From NCBI RefSeq assembly GCF_022539315.1, contig NC_066321.1:5519324-5583323 (forward strand): DNA of 64,000 bases, given 5' to 3'. Below are positions 50,801 through 62,100 of the stretch, in pieces (position 1 is the stretch's first letter; every line of letters starts with the position of its first letter). This DNA is from Serinus canaria (lineage: Eukaryota; Chordata; Aves; Passeriformes; Fringillidae). Both the position numbers and the translations under genes were made by a program. The notes beneath the pieces were generated by a model. The model did no database searches. It saw only the letters and a program-made list of their open reading frames with translations, and was not told the origin of the DNA.

Positions 50801-51323
50801 CCCATCTCTGACAGTTGAAAACCTGGCTGAGATACAAAGACTAGATAGTACAGCTCACTGGCACTAGAAGTCCATTTTATTCAGAACAGGTTTTCATTGC
50901 CCTTCTCTTCCCCCCCTCCAGCAACTGGAAGCTTGTTTGGAAATCTGTAATTGTTTTGGCTTAAGACAGATTTTGTGCAAAGTGCCAGGCTTGGGACCCT
51001 GCTCAAAACTAAGCACACTGCTGAATTATATGTGTCTTTGTGATAATAAGGTATTAATCCCCCAAACTCCCTCACTGCAAAGCTGAACATCCCAGAATCC
51101 AGCCTGCAAGGCGTGGTGTGATGTGCAGCCTTGTGCACCCAGCACAGGAGGCAGCAGCTGGTGCCTGTTAAACACTGCTCATATCTGTGAATCCTGGCAC
51201 TCTGCACTCTCCTAAAGGGGAAGGCATCCATGGCTGTTTGGTACCTTTTAGCTGACACATTTCAGTGTATTTTGTGATGTTTTCCAGCCCATGGAAGCAC
51301 ATCTCTTTCTGCAGAATGTCTCC
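47834..51323. other. Unique non-coding DNA
   Basis: No gene recognised. An A11 run lies at 50220-50230. At 48.9-49.4 kb several overlapping open runs (65-101 codons) occur on both strands without any known domain. The remainder is AT-rich with frequent stops. Confidence 0.65.
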
Positions 51324-51926
51324 TTATCTGCCTAAGTGATCCAAGCCTCCAGGATTTTGCTCACTGTCCATCCAGTTCAGGGAAGCGTTGCAGATAAGAG
51401 CAGGACTGAGGTCTGGGGAATTGCCATCACAGTCACTTTTTTCAGGAGAAAATTCACTTGCCATAAAATAAGAACATCCCAGCTGAAAATGTAGCAGAGA
51501 TTTTTTTTCCCTATCCATCCTCCCTTCACTTCCAAGAAGTGGAATTTTCATGGTTTTCAAGTTTCGTGGCTTCTTGGTATTGTTGGAACTTGTCAGGCAA
51601 ATTTCTCTTACTGGGAAACTGGGGACTGACCCAGGACTGACATTTCCTGACCCTGGGCTATTTTGGGAAGCCTCACATTTCTGGTTGAGTGTCTGGCTGT
51701 GCTGTTCTTTCAGAGAATTTAAGAGCTTTTGAAAACATTTGGAAACATTGAAAAAAATGTGAGGTTTTGATGGTTGCAAGATGAAATTCCTGAATTTTAG
51801 TTTCTTGTGTAGTGGTGCACTCCTCACTCCCTTCCTCATGCAAAGTGAGTTGCTGCTTCTTCCTCCTGAGGCCAGGGGGTCTCTGGAGGCAGTGTCAGGG
51901 CAGAGTAATTTCTCAGGTTTTGCCAA
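51324..51926 (-). other. Longest open reading frame in the window (200 codons), unrecognised
   Basis: An uninterrupted ATG-to-stop frame on the minus strand. Its translation is rich in Ser, Lys, Pro and Asn and hydrophilic throughout, with no transmembrane segment, zinc-finger pattern, repeat or signal peptide that I can see. I recognise no family. The local GC is above the window average, which lengthens chance open frames. It could be a lineage-specific or long-RNA open frame, but chance is the default explanation. Confidence 0.15.
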
Positions 51927-54900
51927 AGTTGCAGCACCATGTTTTCTCTAAATCATTTGGAATTTAATTAATGCACTGCCTTTCTGCTCCTGCTGCCATT
52001 ACCTGTGTAGAAATGGAAATCCATAGTACACAAATGCCCACACCAGACCCTGTGAGCACCCTCCTAAATCTGTTCTGTAATATAGAACCCCCAAGTCAAT
52101 GACCACAAAAAGCCCTGAAAACAGTATTCAGCTTCTCAGAAACCACTGCTGTGAGCAAGGCAAAATCCCAGCAGGCAGCCAGAGTGTTCCAGGCCCCCTG
52201 ATCTCTGTGTCTGCCCTGCAGCAGCACTGGTCCCCCTTCAGCCAGTACAGAAGCACAAGGCAATTTAAAGTAGATTTTCTTCTAGGGATGAGCTAAGTTT
52301 GTAATAAGCACAGCTTTGCTCTCTTTGGCACGTCAGCAGCTTGTTGTGGTGATTTTAATATTGTGCCCTTCAGTTCCCTGTTAAGCCGGTGTAATGTAGC
52401 TTTGATTATTGCAGGAAATGTCCTTTTGCCTTCTGCTGCAATGAAGAGCAAGAATCATCTCTGGGAAGATTTGGCCTTTTCTGTCACTGGCTGTGATTTG
52501 TACTTGTCATAGATCCCACTTTTTGTGCTGGAAAGACACAGCCCTTAGCATTTAGAGAAATGAGTGGGAACCTCTGTTTCCTGTGTGGGAAAAGCCAGGA
52601 TAACCCAGCTCTTGCTTTTCCTCTGTGGGAGAGGGGAGGATGGCCATGGGAACTGCACATCTTAAATCCCAGGGATCTCTCCTGTGCAGGGGTGTGCAGG
52701 CACAGAGCCTGGCTGGGGTTGAGGGGACATTCCCTGCCTCATTTTGCTCTTCCCAGAGCTTGTCCTGGGAATATTCAGACATTGTGGCAGCAAACACACT
52801 GAGAGTAATTCAGGAGATGGATGGTGAGGCACTAAGCAAATTGCTGCAGTAACATGTACACTACTTTCAAAGCATCCTGAATGGCCTATTAGGTGTAAAA
52901 TTGGATTAGAGAGGGCAATTAAAATGGTAAACCTGTAAGAAAGACTTGTATATTGTTGCTTTAAAACCAGAATTGACCACTTGAACACCATGTGTGGGCC
53001 ACATCTCTTGCCTTTTATTGAGCCTAGAGGAATTTTAAAATATTTCATTAGCATTAAACCTGATAGATCCTTTCCATTAAGCAAGGTGAAGCAAGTATAA
53101 TGCAACATAGCTGGTGGCATTCTAGTGGTGTGAATGCTAAAATATATAAGATGCTTCAGCTGGGGGCCCATTGTGCCCAGTTCATATTTTGTTAAGGTTT
53201 GGAAGCTTCTCATTAAAGATAATGAGAGTTGCCAGGTGTCCAGCAGCTCATGAAATGAAGGACTGAGTCCAAATTATTTCAGTGATACCTTGTAAATGGA
53301 TTTCTGTTGTCCTTCACACAGATTTCCAATAAATAAGCTAATCATGATTAACCAGACCTCTGCTACTGTAAGCCATATATATGAATAAATGGCTTCCACA
53401 TCAGACATGTGGAATAATACATTAAATGTGACTATATTTGCTATGAATATACTATAGTTCATATAGGGGAGAGTTATGATCTTCTAAAGTTTACTGGATG
53501 AGAACAGCTTTTATCTCACTATTAATGGCTCGTGAACATAAATTCATCTGAACACTAAATCTAAATTTGCTGTTGCTTGAGGTGATTACATGGCTTAATT
53601 TTTTTTTCTTTCAACTGGACCATGCATTTCCCAGCAGCTTGGTTTGCTGATGTTTGATTTGTGGTGATACAGATCATATACAAGCTGGCTTGTTGTTTTT
53701 AATGAACTGGATGTGTTGTATAATAGAATTGCTAGGTTTGTGTTAAATTGCAGCTTTGGGACTCATTACTGTGAGATGTTATCTGCTTTGAACTTGCTTA
53801 TTTTATCACAAAGAAAGAAATTGAATTTGCTTAAGATGGCAAATGCAGCAATGGATGGGTTGGTTGGTGAGTGTTTTGGGGCACCCTGTTGAGCTGATAT
53901 GTATTTTATCTGATCTAATTCACATTCTGCCCAGAAGATGCATACACACCCTCACATATGTTGAAGCCTATATAACAAAAAGCCTAAAACAAACAACAAG
54001 CACAATGGTTTGCTGGATGGTTAAATGCTGCTTTTTAGCCATTGGTTTTTGACCATTTCAACTGTAAATTCATGGGAACTTTTCCTTAGGGTGTTTTTGT
54101 TCCAATTTTCTCTACTGTGTATGCAGAAGCTAATGACACATTTCTGCCTGCACATGCTTTGCTTTTGCATGCACATATTTCAGCATGTGCACAGAAACAC
54201 TTTGCAGGCATCAAAATGCAAGTAAATGCAACAGGATTAATTGTGTAAAACCCAGAGAATTGTGTTTCCTTTGACAACCAGCTGCAGATTTGGAAGATGA
54301 AGCTCTGTGTGTCATTCTTGGCATTTCCATTCCTTTGCAAAACACGTTGAGCTTTCAGCCTAATGTAAGAATGATATATAGGAAAATTAAATAGTTTTCT
54401 TTACTGTGGTAATTTTAGCTGTTCTCTGCTGCAATGTATAAAAACACTGATTTGCATTGAGAGAAGTACAGGCACCTGAAAACCACTTCTACTCAAACAG
54501 TTTAAATCACTGAAAAAAGGGGTTTGGTTCAGAGGTGATTTTAAGGAAACCCTGAAGGAACAGAAACTGTTATAAACTGGGCTGATAAAACTTTCATTTG
54601 GCTTCTGCTGAGCTGCCTGTGAGAGCAGTGCCAGCTTCACTCAGTGTGTTGAGTGCATGATATGTGAACATGTAATAAATAAATATCTTAACATGTAATA
54701 AATATGTGCTGCCTGTGCTGTGGAGGGGCAGCTGGAGTTCCCTTGCTGTGCCTGTACATGTCCTGGCTTCTGGGACCACTGCCATGGCAATTCCAATTTT
54801 TTGTGTAGATGCATTTGAACCACTGCAGTTATAGTCAGAGTTTTATGACAAATGAGGGGGTTTTTTGAGAGCTATGGGGACTCAGATGTAAAATATCACA

Positions 54901-57778
54901 TCCCAGTTGTTCTTTGCAATGCAGCAGAACTGCTCTCCCTCCAAAAGAAAGCCAATAAGGAGCAATATTTTTATTTTTTTTTTTCCATAGTGGGCTTAGT
55001 AACTCGTTTTAAATGGTTCTTCCAAACTCTCTGTGATCCAGCATCACATGCTGTAGAGGGGAGAGAATTACCAGCTATTTGCACTTTGCATTAATGTTTA
55101 GGGTGGATTGCAATGACAAAGCAGATATTGAACTCTGCAGTTAATTTGCTTTTGTTGAAATAACCTTTAAATTATTCTTCCCTTAAACAGATGGTTTTTT
55201 GCATACTGATGACTCTCCTGTCCCATTCCTACCCTGTATGCTGCTTTACACCCTTCCTCCCTTCATCTTGACCCCATTATTTAACAGATGGGACACCATA
55301 GAATATGATTTTTTTTTGCCCCCTCACTTTCCTCTCCTGACTTTAGAAAGTTCAGTTTCTGCACGACCTTGGTTCTGGAGGCCTTGATTTACATGACATT
55401 AACAGCTTTATGGAGTTGTTTTATAGTTTGCTCTATTGCTGAAAACCAGGACAGTTTTACTGATAGAATTTACTGTTCATTTTTTTCCCAATTGTTTTTG
55501 GCATATGCTCATGTTTTGGTTTTTACATCACTGTTGCTAGTAATTACCTTGCTGCCATTATTTTCCTTTAATAGAGGATAAATGAGTGTGTGGTATTTTT
55601 CTTCAGGAGAGCCTGAGTGTATTGGAGATATCTCTCACGATGGGGAAAATACTGCAGGCATGATTAATGGCATCATCATTGAAACATAATTTAGTTAGGA
55701 GGACTTATACAACTGATAAAGTGTCATGTACTTCCACTAAACTGCAATCTAAGTGAACTGTATTTCAGGCTTTTATATCCTCATTTCTGTCTTCTGTAAA
55801 GATATTACTGTAAGATTCATACAAGCATCTTTATAGGCTCACGCTGTAAGCAGTGAAAGTTCAATCAGTTCTTCTTGGAGGAATCACAGCTTCTATAAAA
55901 AATGAGTAATTATAATTCAAAAAAAAGGCATAAATTAGTGCACTAGATGCATTCATTGCAGACTGAAATTGTGACTAGATGAGGTCTTTTGTAGAATAAA
56001 AAGAAATTTAGTTTAAAATAAAGAAATCTGTCCTTCAGAGATGAGAGAGAAATCAGGTATTTACAGCAGTGCCTACAAAAACTTGCATTCTAAGTACTCC
56101 ATAGACCACATTTATAAATTAATCAGAGAAAATCAATGCATAAGTTGGAGACTAATAAAAGACCTTTCCTTAGTAATTAAAACATCTCTATCTCCATCTA
56201 CTTAATCCAGCTCCTTGGGCCAGTGGAGATACTACATTTTAATTTCATCTCTGCGTGTTTTTACATGAAATTATCAATTTTTTATTAAATAATTTCAAAA
56301 CTTAATCACATAAAAAGAAAATTTCCCTGTGTTTTCACTGATCACTATTTTTTTCTGGTGGAGCACTTTGTTTAGCTGAATTTCCCATTTGAACCTTGCA
56401 TTTTGGAGGAGGGGTTGCATTTAATTTGATCTTCTTTATGGTTGAACCTATGTCTCTTCCACCAGCAAAGGCAACAAGTTTCACACTGGAGTGCCTTTGC
56501 AGGACTCAAGATGAGTCCAGCACTATTTTTCCCCATCTGCATCAGCTGGCAATCCTTATTTTCTTGTCTCCCCACCCTCTGTTTTGTCTAATTCTGATCA
56601 CTTCCCCTTTTTCTGAGCTGGTCATGTGCATTATTTTCCCTTTCTTTGTCTGCCCATGGTCGGCTGTACTTGTAGACTCTGACATTTCAGATGGAGTTCT
56701 TTATCCCAGGGTGTAGCATGGTTGGGCCTCTGGTTTTGTGACAGCCTTTAGAGGCAGCAAAAACAGTAATTAGAGTCTCCACTAAATTATTGATTTTCAA
56801 TACAGATTCTCATCTTGGCACTCCAAGCAGGGTGCTTGTGCAGAAATATTTACTGTGCATATTAATTAGGGAGGATGAACAAAAGTGAAAAATAAGAGAT
56901 CACTGTGTAGACCCAGATCCTTGTGCAGGATATTATCTAATCATTTTTGTATGGAAGCAGCTCTGTAAAAGCTGTGGTTCATGCAATTTCATCATCCTTC
57001 CACTGAAAATTTGAATGGGCTTAAAATGAAGATCCCCTTACATAATGGAAGTCGTAATGAAGGATATGGTTCATAAATTTCAATTGTTAAATTGTCTCAG
57101 TGGGAAAGGTGACTTGACATTCCCATATTTTAAGGATTTAAAATCCACATTCAACAATAATGGTAAAGGGTTTAATTATCAGCTTATATTAAGACTTGAA
57201 TGTGAGAGACATTTCAACTGTTCTCTGTGTGAGCCTTAAGTTTTCAACTGAAGATTCCTCTTACCTTCCAAGACTTAGATCCTGCTGGTATTTTTATGGA
57301 GTGCCTATTTGTAAATACTACTCCTTATGGATAAACTCAGCTTAAAAAATCATTTAAATAAAAAAAAAAAAAGATGGGAAAGCCAATTTAATAATTCTTT
57401 TAATGTTCAAAAATACACAAAACATTTTCCAGGACCACAAAACATGGAAGGCCATTTGAAGTATTTAGGGAGGACACTTAATGGCCACTAGGCAAAGTAA
57501 CCAGCAGTGCTCAGAGCAGGGCCACTTGTCCCTTTCCACTCCAACAGAAGGAGCTTTCTGTGTTGCCTCAGAGCTCAGTGAGTTAAAGATGGAAATATCC
57601 ATAATGGAACAAATGTTGCACTCCCCTGATATCCAACACAAGGCTGTTGAAGTTTGTTTTTATCTGTGCTGTCTAGGTTTTGAAAGTCCCACTCTGGTAA
57701 AAATCTCCCTGTATTGGGGGATGGCATCTGTGGTTTTTCCTAGGCTTGAAAAGCACTGATCACCTCAGCGTTATCATT
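51927..57778. other. Unique non-coding DNA
   Basis: No exon supported. The minus-strand run at 52662-53213 (183 codons) is the second longest in the window and equally unrecognised. A duplication lies at 54667-54703 and an A13 run at 57360-57372. From 55.8 to 56.3 kb the sequence is AT-rich and stop-dense. Other open runs are short and in conflicting frames. Confidence 0.65.
54667..54703. repeat. Two-copy tandem duplication, period 23
   Basis: The 14-base string AACATGTAATAAAT occurs at 54667-54680 and 54690-54703 without mismatch, separated by nine AT-rich bases. It belongs to the same class of short local duplication seen at 5.3, 10.5 and 16.5 kb. Confidence 0.85.
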
Positions 57779-57815
57779 GTAATAAAAATAAATAATAATG
57801 ACAATAATAAAAATG
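57779..57815. repeat. AAT-rich simple tract (left of pair)
   Basis: Interrupted AAT and AAAT units ending in AATAAAAATG at 57806-57815. The same ten bases recur at 58271-58280 at the end of a second AAT tract, so the two tracts bracket a segment of about 455 bases. Confidence 0.8.
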
Positions 57816-58254
57816 GTATTTTGTTTGTAACCACTGCTGAAACAGAGGTAGTGAATGATGGCCCCGTTTAGCCAGAGTGCTGATGCAGGAATACAGAAAC
57901 TGGAAAGATATCAACCAGACTGATTTAAGACTTGGAGGGAGCACAGAGCTGTGAGATTGATAGCACAGAAAGGAATCTCTTGGTTGAGGTCCATGGCCTG
58001 CATCAGAGCTTTGGGGATTGATGGCACTCAGCACTATCAATCTCCCAGCAGCAAATGGGATGAGTGTTCTCCATGAAGAATGGGCCATATTAAATACCCT
58101 GACACCCATTAGATTGAGAGCTGCACAATGAGCAAGGATCAGCCCATGTTTGCAGAGATAATACCGCGCTGATTTTGGTGCAGTTTGTTCTGCTGCAGAA
58201 ACATCCTCGCTGGCTGCTCCAAGCTCAGCTCCTGCAAGTTGCAAGTCATGCTGG
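57816..58254. other. Segment between two AAT tracts, no gene recognised
   Basis: GC is higher than in its surroundings. A minus-strand frame of 169 codons (57774-58283) spans it and runs into both AAT tracts, giving Tyr-rich ends, which argues against a real protein. A small inverted repeat of GAGATTGATAG with CTATCAATCTC is present near 57954 and 58035. It could be an unclassified insertion, but no family is recognised. Confidence 0.5.
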
Positions 58255-58282
58255 AAATAATAATAATAAGAATAAAAATGCA
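58255..58282. repeat. AAT-rich simple tract (right of pair)
   Basis: Four to five AAT units followed by AAGAATAAAAATG. It shares its last ten bases with the tract at 57779-57815. Confidence 0.8.
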
Positions 58283-58332
58283 CAGGGGGTAGTGAATATG
58301 TAATGGAGAGGGACTTCTTAAAATTTAAGGCC

Positions 58333-58442
58333 TGATTTAATGGGGCTTTGAGAAACCTTGTCTAGAGGAAGGTGTCCCTGGAACAGGGTGATCTCTGAGG
58401 TCCCTCCAACACAAACCATTCTAGGCTTGTATGGTTCTGTGA
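58333..58442 (+). mobile_element. CR1 LINE 3' end fragment, plus orientation
   Basis: AATGGGGCTTTGAGAAACCT, then TCTAGAGGAAGGTGTCCCTG, GAGGTCCCTCCAACACAAACC and CATTCT...TGGTTCTGTGA reproduce the extreme 3' end of CR1 including a degenerate trace of its terminal ATTCTRTG repeats. Only about 110 bases survive, so this is a strongly 5'-truncated insertion. It does not overlap any open frame of interest. Confidence 0.85.
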
Positions 58443-59026
58443 AAGCTAAAGTGCAAAAATTAAGCAGCATGGATCATTGTGATGTGTTTGTTATTTTTGC
58501 TTTGTGTTTTATTGATTTTTTTTTTTTAATAGTACATCACGGCCATTTCCATGCTGAATCTTCTCTTGGTAAACCAGTGGCAAAACAAATTCCTTTGTTG
58601 TATCTTGTGCTTTGATTCTCCTTGTGGTATGAAGCTCATGAAACTGAAAGCTTGAGGTAGACATGTCTTGCTTCAGGTCTGTGGAATTATCTGCATGAAT
58701 TGGCTTGCTTTTATTATTTAATATTTTTATTTAATACAGCCATATAGCCTCCTTCAAGCATCCCATCCCATATCATATTATTCCATCAGAAAAGTGTCAT
58801 TTACTCACTCTAGCATTTCAAGGGATGTGGAAACTGCTTTTCTCCCCGTGTGGACACAGCTCCCTTAGCAAACATTGCTGCTCAGAACACTGGCAGATGC
58901 ATTGCTAAGTGAAAATAACCATCTCTGGTGTGAAATGATTCAGCAATCCAGAGACAAAGGCATTAAAGGACACGACACAGGCAGTAAAAGCGGTTGTTGC
59001 CTTCCAACAGTAGAGAAATCCATAGG
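58443..59026. other. Non-coding spacer before the palindrome
   Basis: No gene seen. A T12 run lies at 58516-58527 and AT-rich sequence follows at 58.7 kb. The base composition gives no hint of the long palindrome that begins at 59027. Confidence 0.7.
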
Positions 59027-59120
59027 TAGTAGAGGAATTACCCCTGAATTTGGGGTTGTTTTCTCCTCTAAACTCTTAGAGGAGAAAACAACCCCAAATT
59101 CAGGGGTTATTCCTCTACTA
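59027..59120. repeat. Near-perfect 94-bp palindrome (hairpin, MITE-like)
   Basis: The left arm 59027-59071 and the right arm 59076-59120 are reverse complements over 45 bases with one mismatch (T at 59039 facing T at 59108), separated by a loop of four bases. The arms open with TAGTAGAGGAATTACCCCTG. RNA from either strand would fold into a long stem. Because of the symmetry, the same peptide string can be read on both strands, which explains two small overlapping open frames and is not coding evidence. TA dinucleotides sit at both outer ends, as in palindromic mariner-type MITEs, but I do not recognise the family and see no other copy in this window. Confidence 0.95.
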
Positions 59121-62100
59121 TCCAATAAAATTTTCTACTATGTTCAGATGTTCAATATAAAATTAGGGAAGTGTGGTATCAAAACTCTGTAAAGCAAAAT
59201 GAGTTTTTAAAGTTCTGTTGAGAAGTCTGTGGAGAAAAAAAAATCTTTAACCTGAATTTATCTTCTGTAGTGTCTGGAGGCAAATAGAAATATTAATAGA
59301 GAGAAAGAAGTATCCAATTGCACTTGCTGGAGGGAATTTCCAACTTTGAATAATGTGGTACCAGATTTTAGTGTTCATGTGTGACATTACATCTGTCCCC
59401 TCTTTTTATGTTCTGTCTTTTTTTACTTTTTTAGTAATTTCCTCAAGTTCTACTTTAGAAGGTGACAGAATTGCTTTTCTTATAGATTTGTTGGGCTTGA
59501 ATTTGATGGCAGGAGTCATCTCTTAAACACTTGTGGAAGATAAGAGGGATTTAAAATATGGTACACCTGAATCAAGGAAAATTCTCATATTTAGTGATTC
59601 AGGGAACCACTAAAATTAAAGTATGGTCTTTACAGACTATCTATCTCTTTTGCCTGAGAAACCAGGATTTCCAGCAGGAGTGATAATCATTCTTAGATCA
59701 TGGTAAATAAATTGGTTTGCTGTTTGAGCTTACTGTATTGTACAGACAGACTCCTGATTGGAAAAAGTATTTTAAAAAATATTCCATTTTAAATGTTTTG
59801 CAGCATTTGAATGATTTTTATAGGCTTTCTGATAGCTAGATGCAATTTGAAGCATGCCCATGTCCATGAAATAGTCATGTCTCCCTCAGGGAAAAGTTCC
59901 TGGGGAGGGCTAACAGCAGCTCTAACCATTTAATAAGGAAAATAAACTGTTGCTCTCCTGGTCCTTAAGGAAGACTTAGAGGTAATCACATTTAGATTCT
60001 TGGAAGACTTTTTGTGGTAGTCCAGAAGGGATTTTAAAGCCAAAAGTGAAAACTAAATATAGCTGGAATAATTCTAGTGGCTGTGTGTCACAAACTCAGA
60101 CTTTAGTAGGAATGTTGTGGTGCTGTGCTGAAACACAAATGTTGAATTAGTGTCAGACAGATGGAAATGATTGTCCTGTGCAGAGGGAAGCTGGGCTGGC
60201 AGGGGCAGAACTTCCCCTTAATTCTATACTGGATTTCCAAGTGATAGCACCAGCTAAAAGTTAACTGAGAGGGCAAAGAAAAAAGTCCCACGTGCTCAGC
60301 ACAGCTCATTTGAGAAAACCTCGACATGATGGGACCCACCAATGACAAATGAAATTCAGCTCAGGTAAATGAATAAACAGTGAAACCAAAAGCCATTCAT
60401 AGACTGGAAAATGTGCTGATATCTAGACAAATAAAGCAATCTGGGTGTTTCTGCATTGAAATAATCCCTAAAGTATTCATCCCAATGTGAACTGGCAATG
60501 AAAAACAAATCAAGCAGCAGAGTGAATTGAATTACCCATCCTGTGTGCTATAAATCATAAGGAAATCCAAGAACTTTTATTGCTCCATATGGTAGAGTTG
60601 GACATTGTCTAGAGTACTGTTTATAACACTGCTCACATCAAAGCAGGAAAGTAAAAATTGCTGGAGAAGGTGGATCCAAACCAACTCAACCAACTTAACC
60701 TTATCATTAACAGAGAAAAATCGAATGGCATTCAAATTCACAATAGCCAAAGGGAAAAGAAAAAAAAAGGAATCAAATTAATTCTAGCATCTTCTTGTCA
60801 CTGAAGGAAATTTGTGACTGAAAATAGAGGAGATTGCCAAACTGGGTGGATATTTATGCATCCAAACCAAATGCACATTTAATTATATGTGCTGTTCCAG
60901 TAAGAGGTGAGTCAATGGAAGTAGCCCTACCTGGAGCTCTCCTGCATGCCCAAATCCTGTCAAAGAGGGGGATTGTTTTTGATGAGTCAGGGAGCTGGAT
61001 GCTACACATCCAGCAGGGGATGAGTAAGTGTTGACTCCACCACCAGTGTTGTTAGAGATATCATCAGATCTCAGTCACCAGCAGTGATACTGCAAGAGTT
61101 ATGAATAAATGCAATTAGAACAGGCTAATTTGTGGAATTAATGCTGATTTTGTCTATAAAATTCTGCTTCTGCCTCTTGGGTTTCTTCATAGCAGTAACC
61201 AGCTTCTCATCATATATTGGCACCCTGGAAGCTGGAGGTGGCTGAATTGTGGTTGTTGAGCTGGATCTGCTGCAGCTCCCACGTTTACAATTCCAGGGAT
61301 GCTCTCTCTGGAGCAGTGCAGTCCCAACCCATTCACCTTTCTACCTTTAAGCTGGCAGGTGGCCTCTTTCAAACAGACCCCAGGCATCTGTCTGGGCTCC
61401 TCCCTGGCTCAGCTCTGTGCCTGGGGGAGGCAGGGCTGGCTGTGGAGCCTGCTGGCTGCAGCTTGCCTCAGGATGCTGAGTTTGCCTTTCTCAAGTTACA
61501 GCCTCAGATTTAGGAACTCACAGACCAAAATATGCAGATGGGAAAGGGATTACCCTCCCTTCCACTGCATGGAATGAAATCTGTAAAGTCTCCAGTTTCC
61601 TTTTTATGGAAGCATTTGGCTTATATGCATCTGTTAGAACTGGAATGAATTTTAAACATGTTTCCATGGAGCATAATTAAACATATTAGAGCCTCGATGA
61701 ATTGTATTGTCCTATGCCAAACCAAAGACTGCAAGGAATAAAAGGAATTAAAATGGATGTCAGAGTGAAATGAAGTTAACATTGAACACCTCCATTAAGA
61801 TCAATAAAAAATTTGTTGTTGTTCAGTGTATTTAACAAGGTTCTGGAGATGTAAAATGAAGTGTCTCGTTGGTTAAAATTAAAACACTGAAATGCTGCTA
61901 GGAGATCACAGGTAATACAGCTACCTAAGAATACATCACAATTCTAGCAGCAGCCTGATAATTAAACTTTTGTCTCAAGTGCAAAACCTCTTTCATGTAA
62001 TAGAATACTGGAACTTGTGTAGGTGAAATGATGAATGGAAGCAGATATTTTAATTCTTTATTTTTAGACACTTTGGTAAAGAAGCCAACATTAAAGCTCA

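Noticed and set aside
52662..53213. 183-codon minus-strand open frame
   Set aside because: No domain or family recognised, and its 3' half conflicts with open frames on the plus strand in a GC-richer patch.
57774..58283. 169-codon minus-strand open frame
   Set aside because: Its ends are translations of the two AAT tracts (Tyr-rich), and the middle has no recognisable domain.
58875..59192. Open frames on both strands with nearly identical peptides
   Set aside because: The identity is forced by the palindrome at 59027-59120 and is not evidence of coding.
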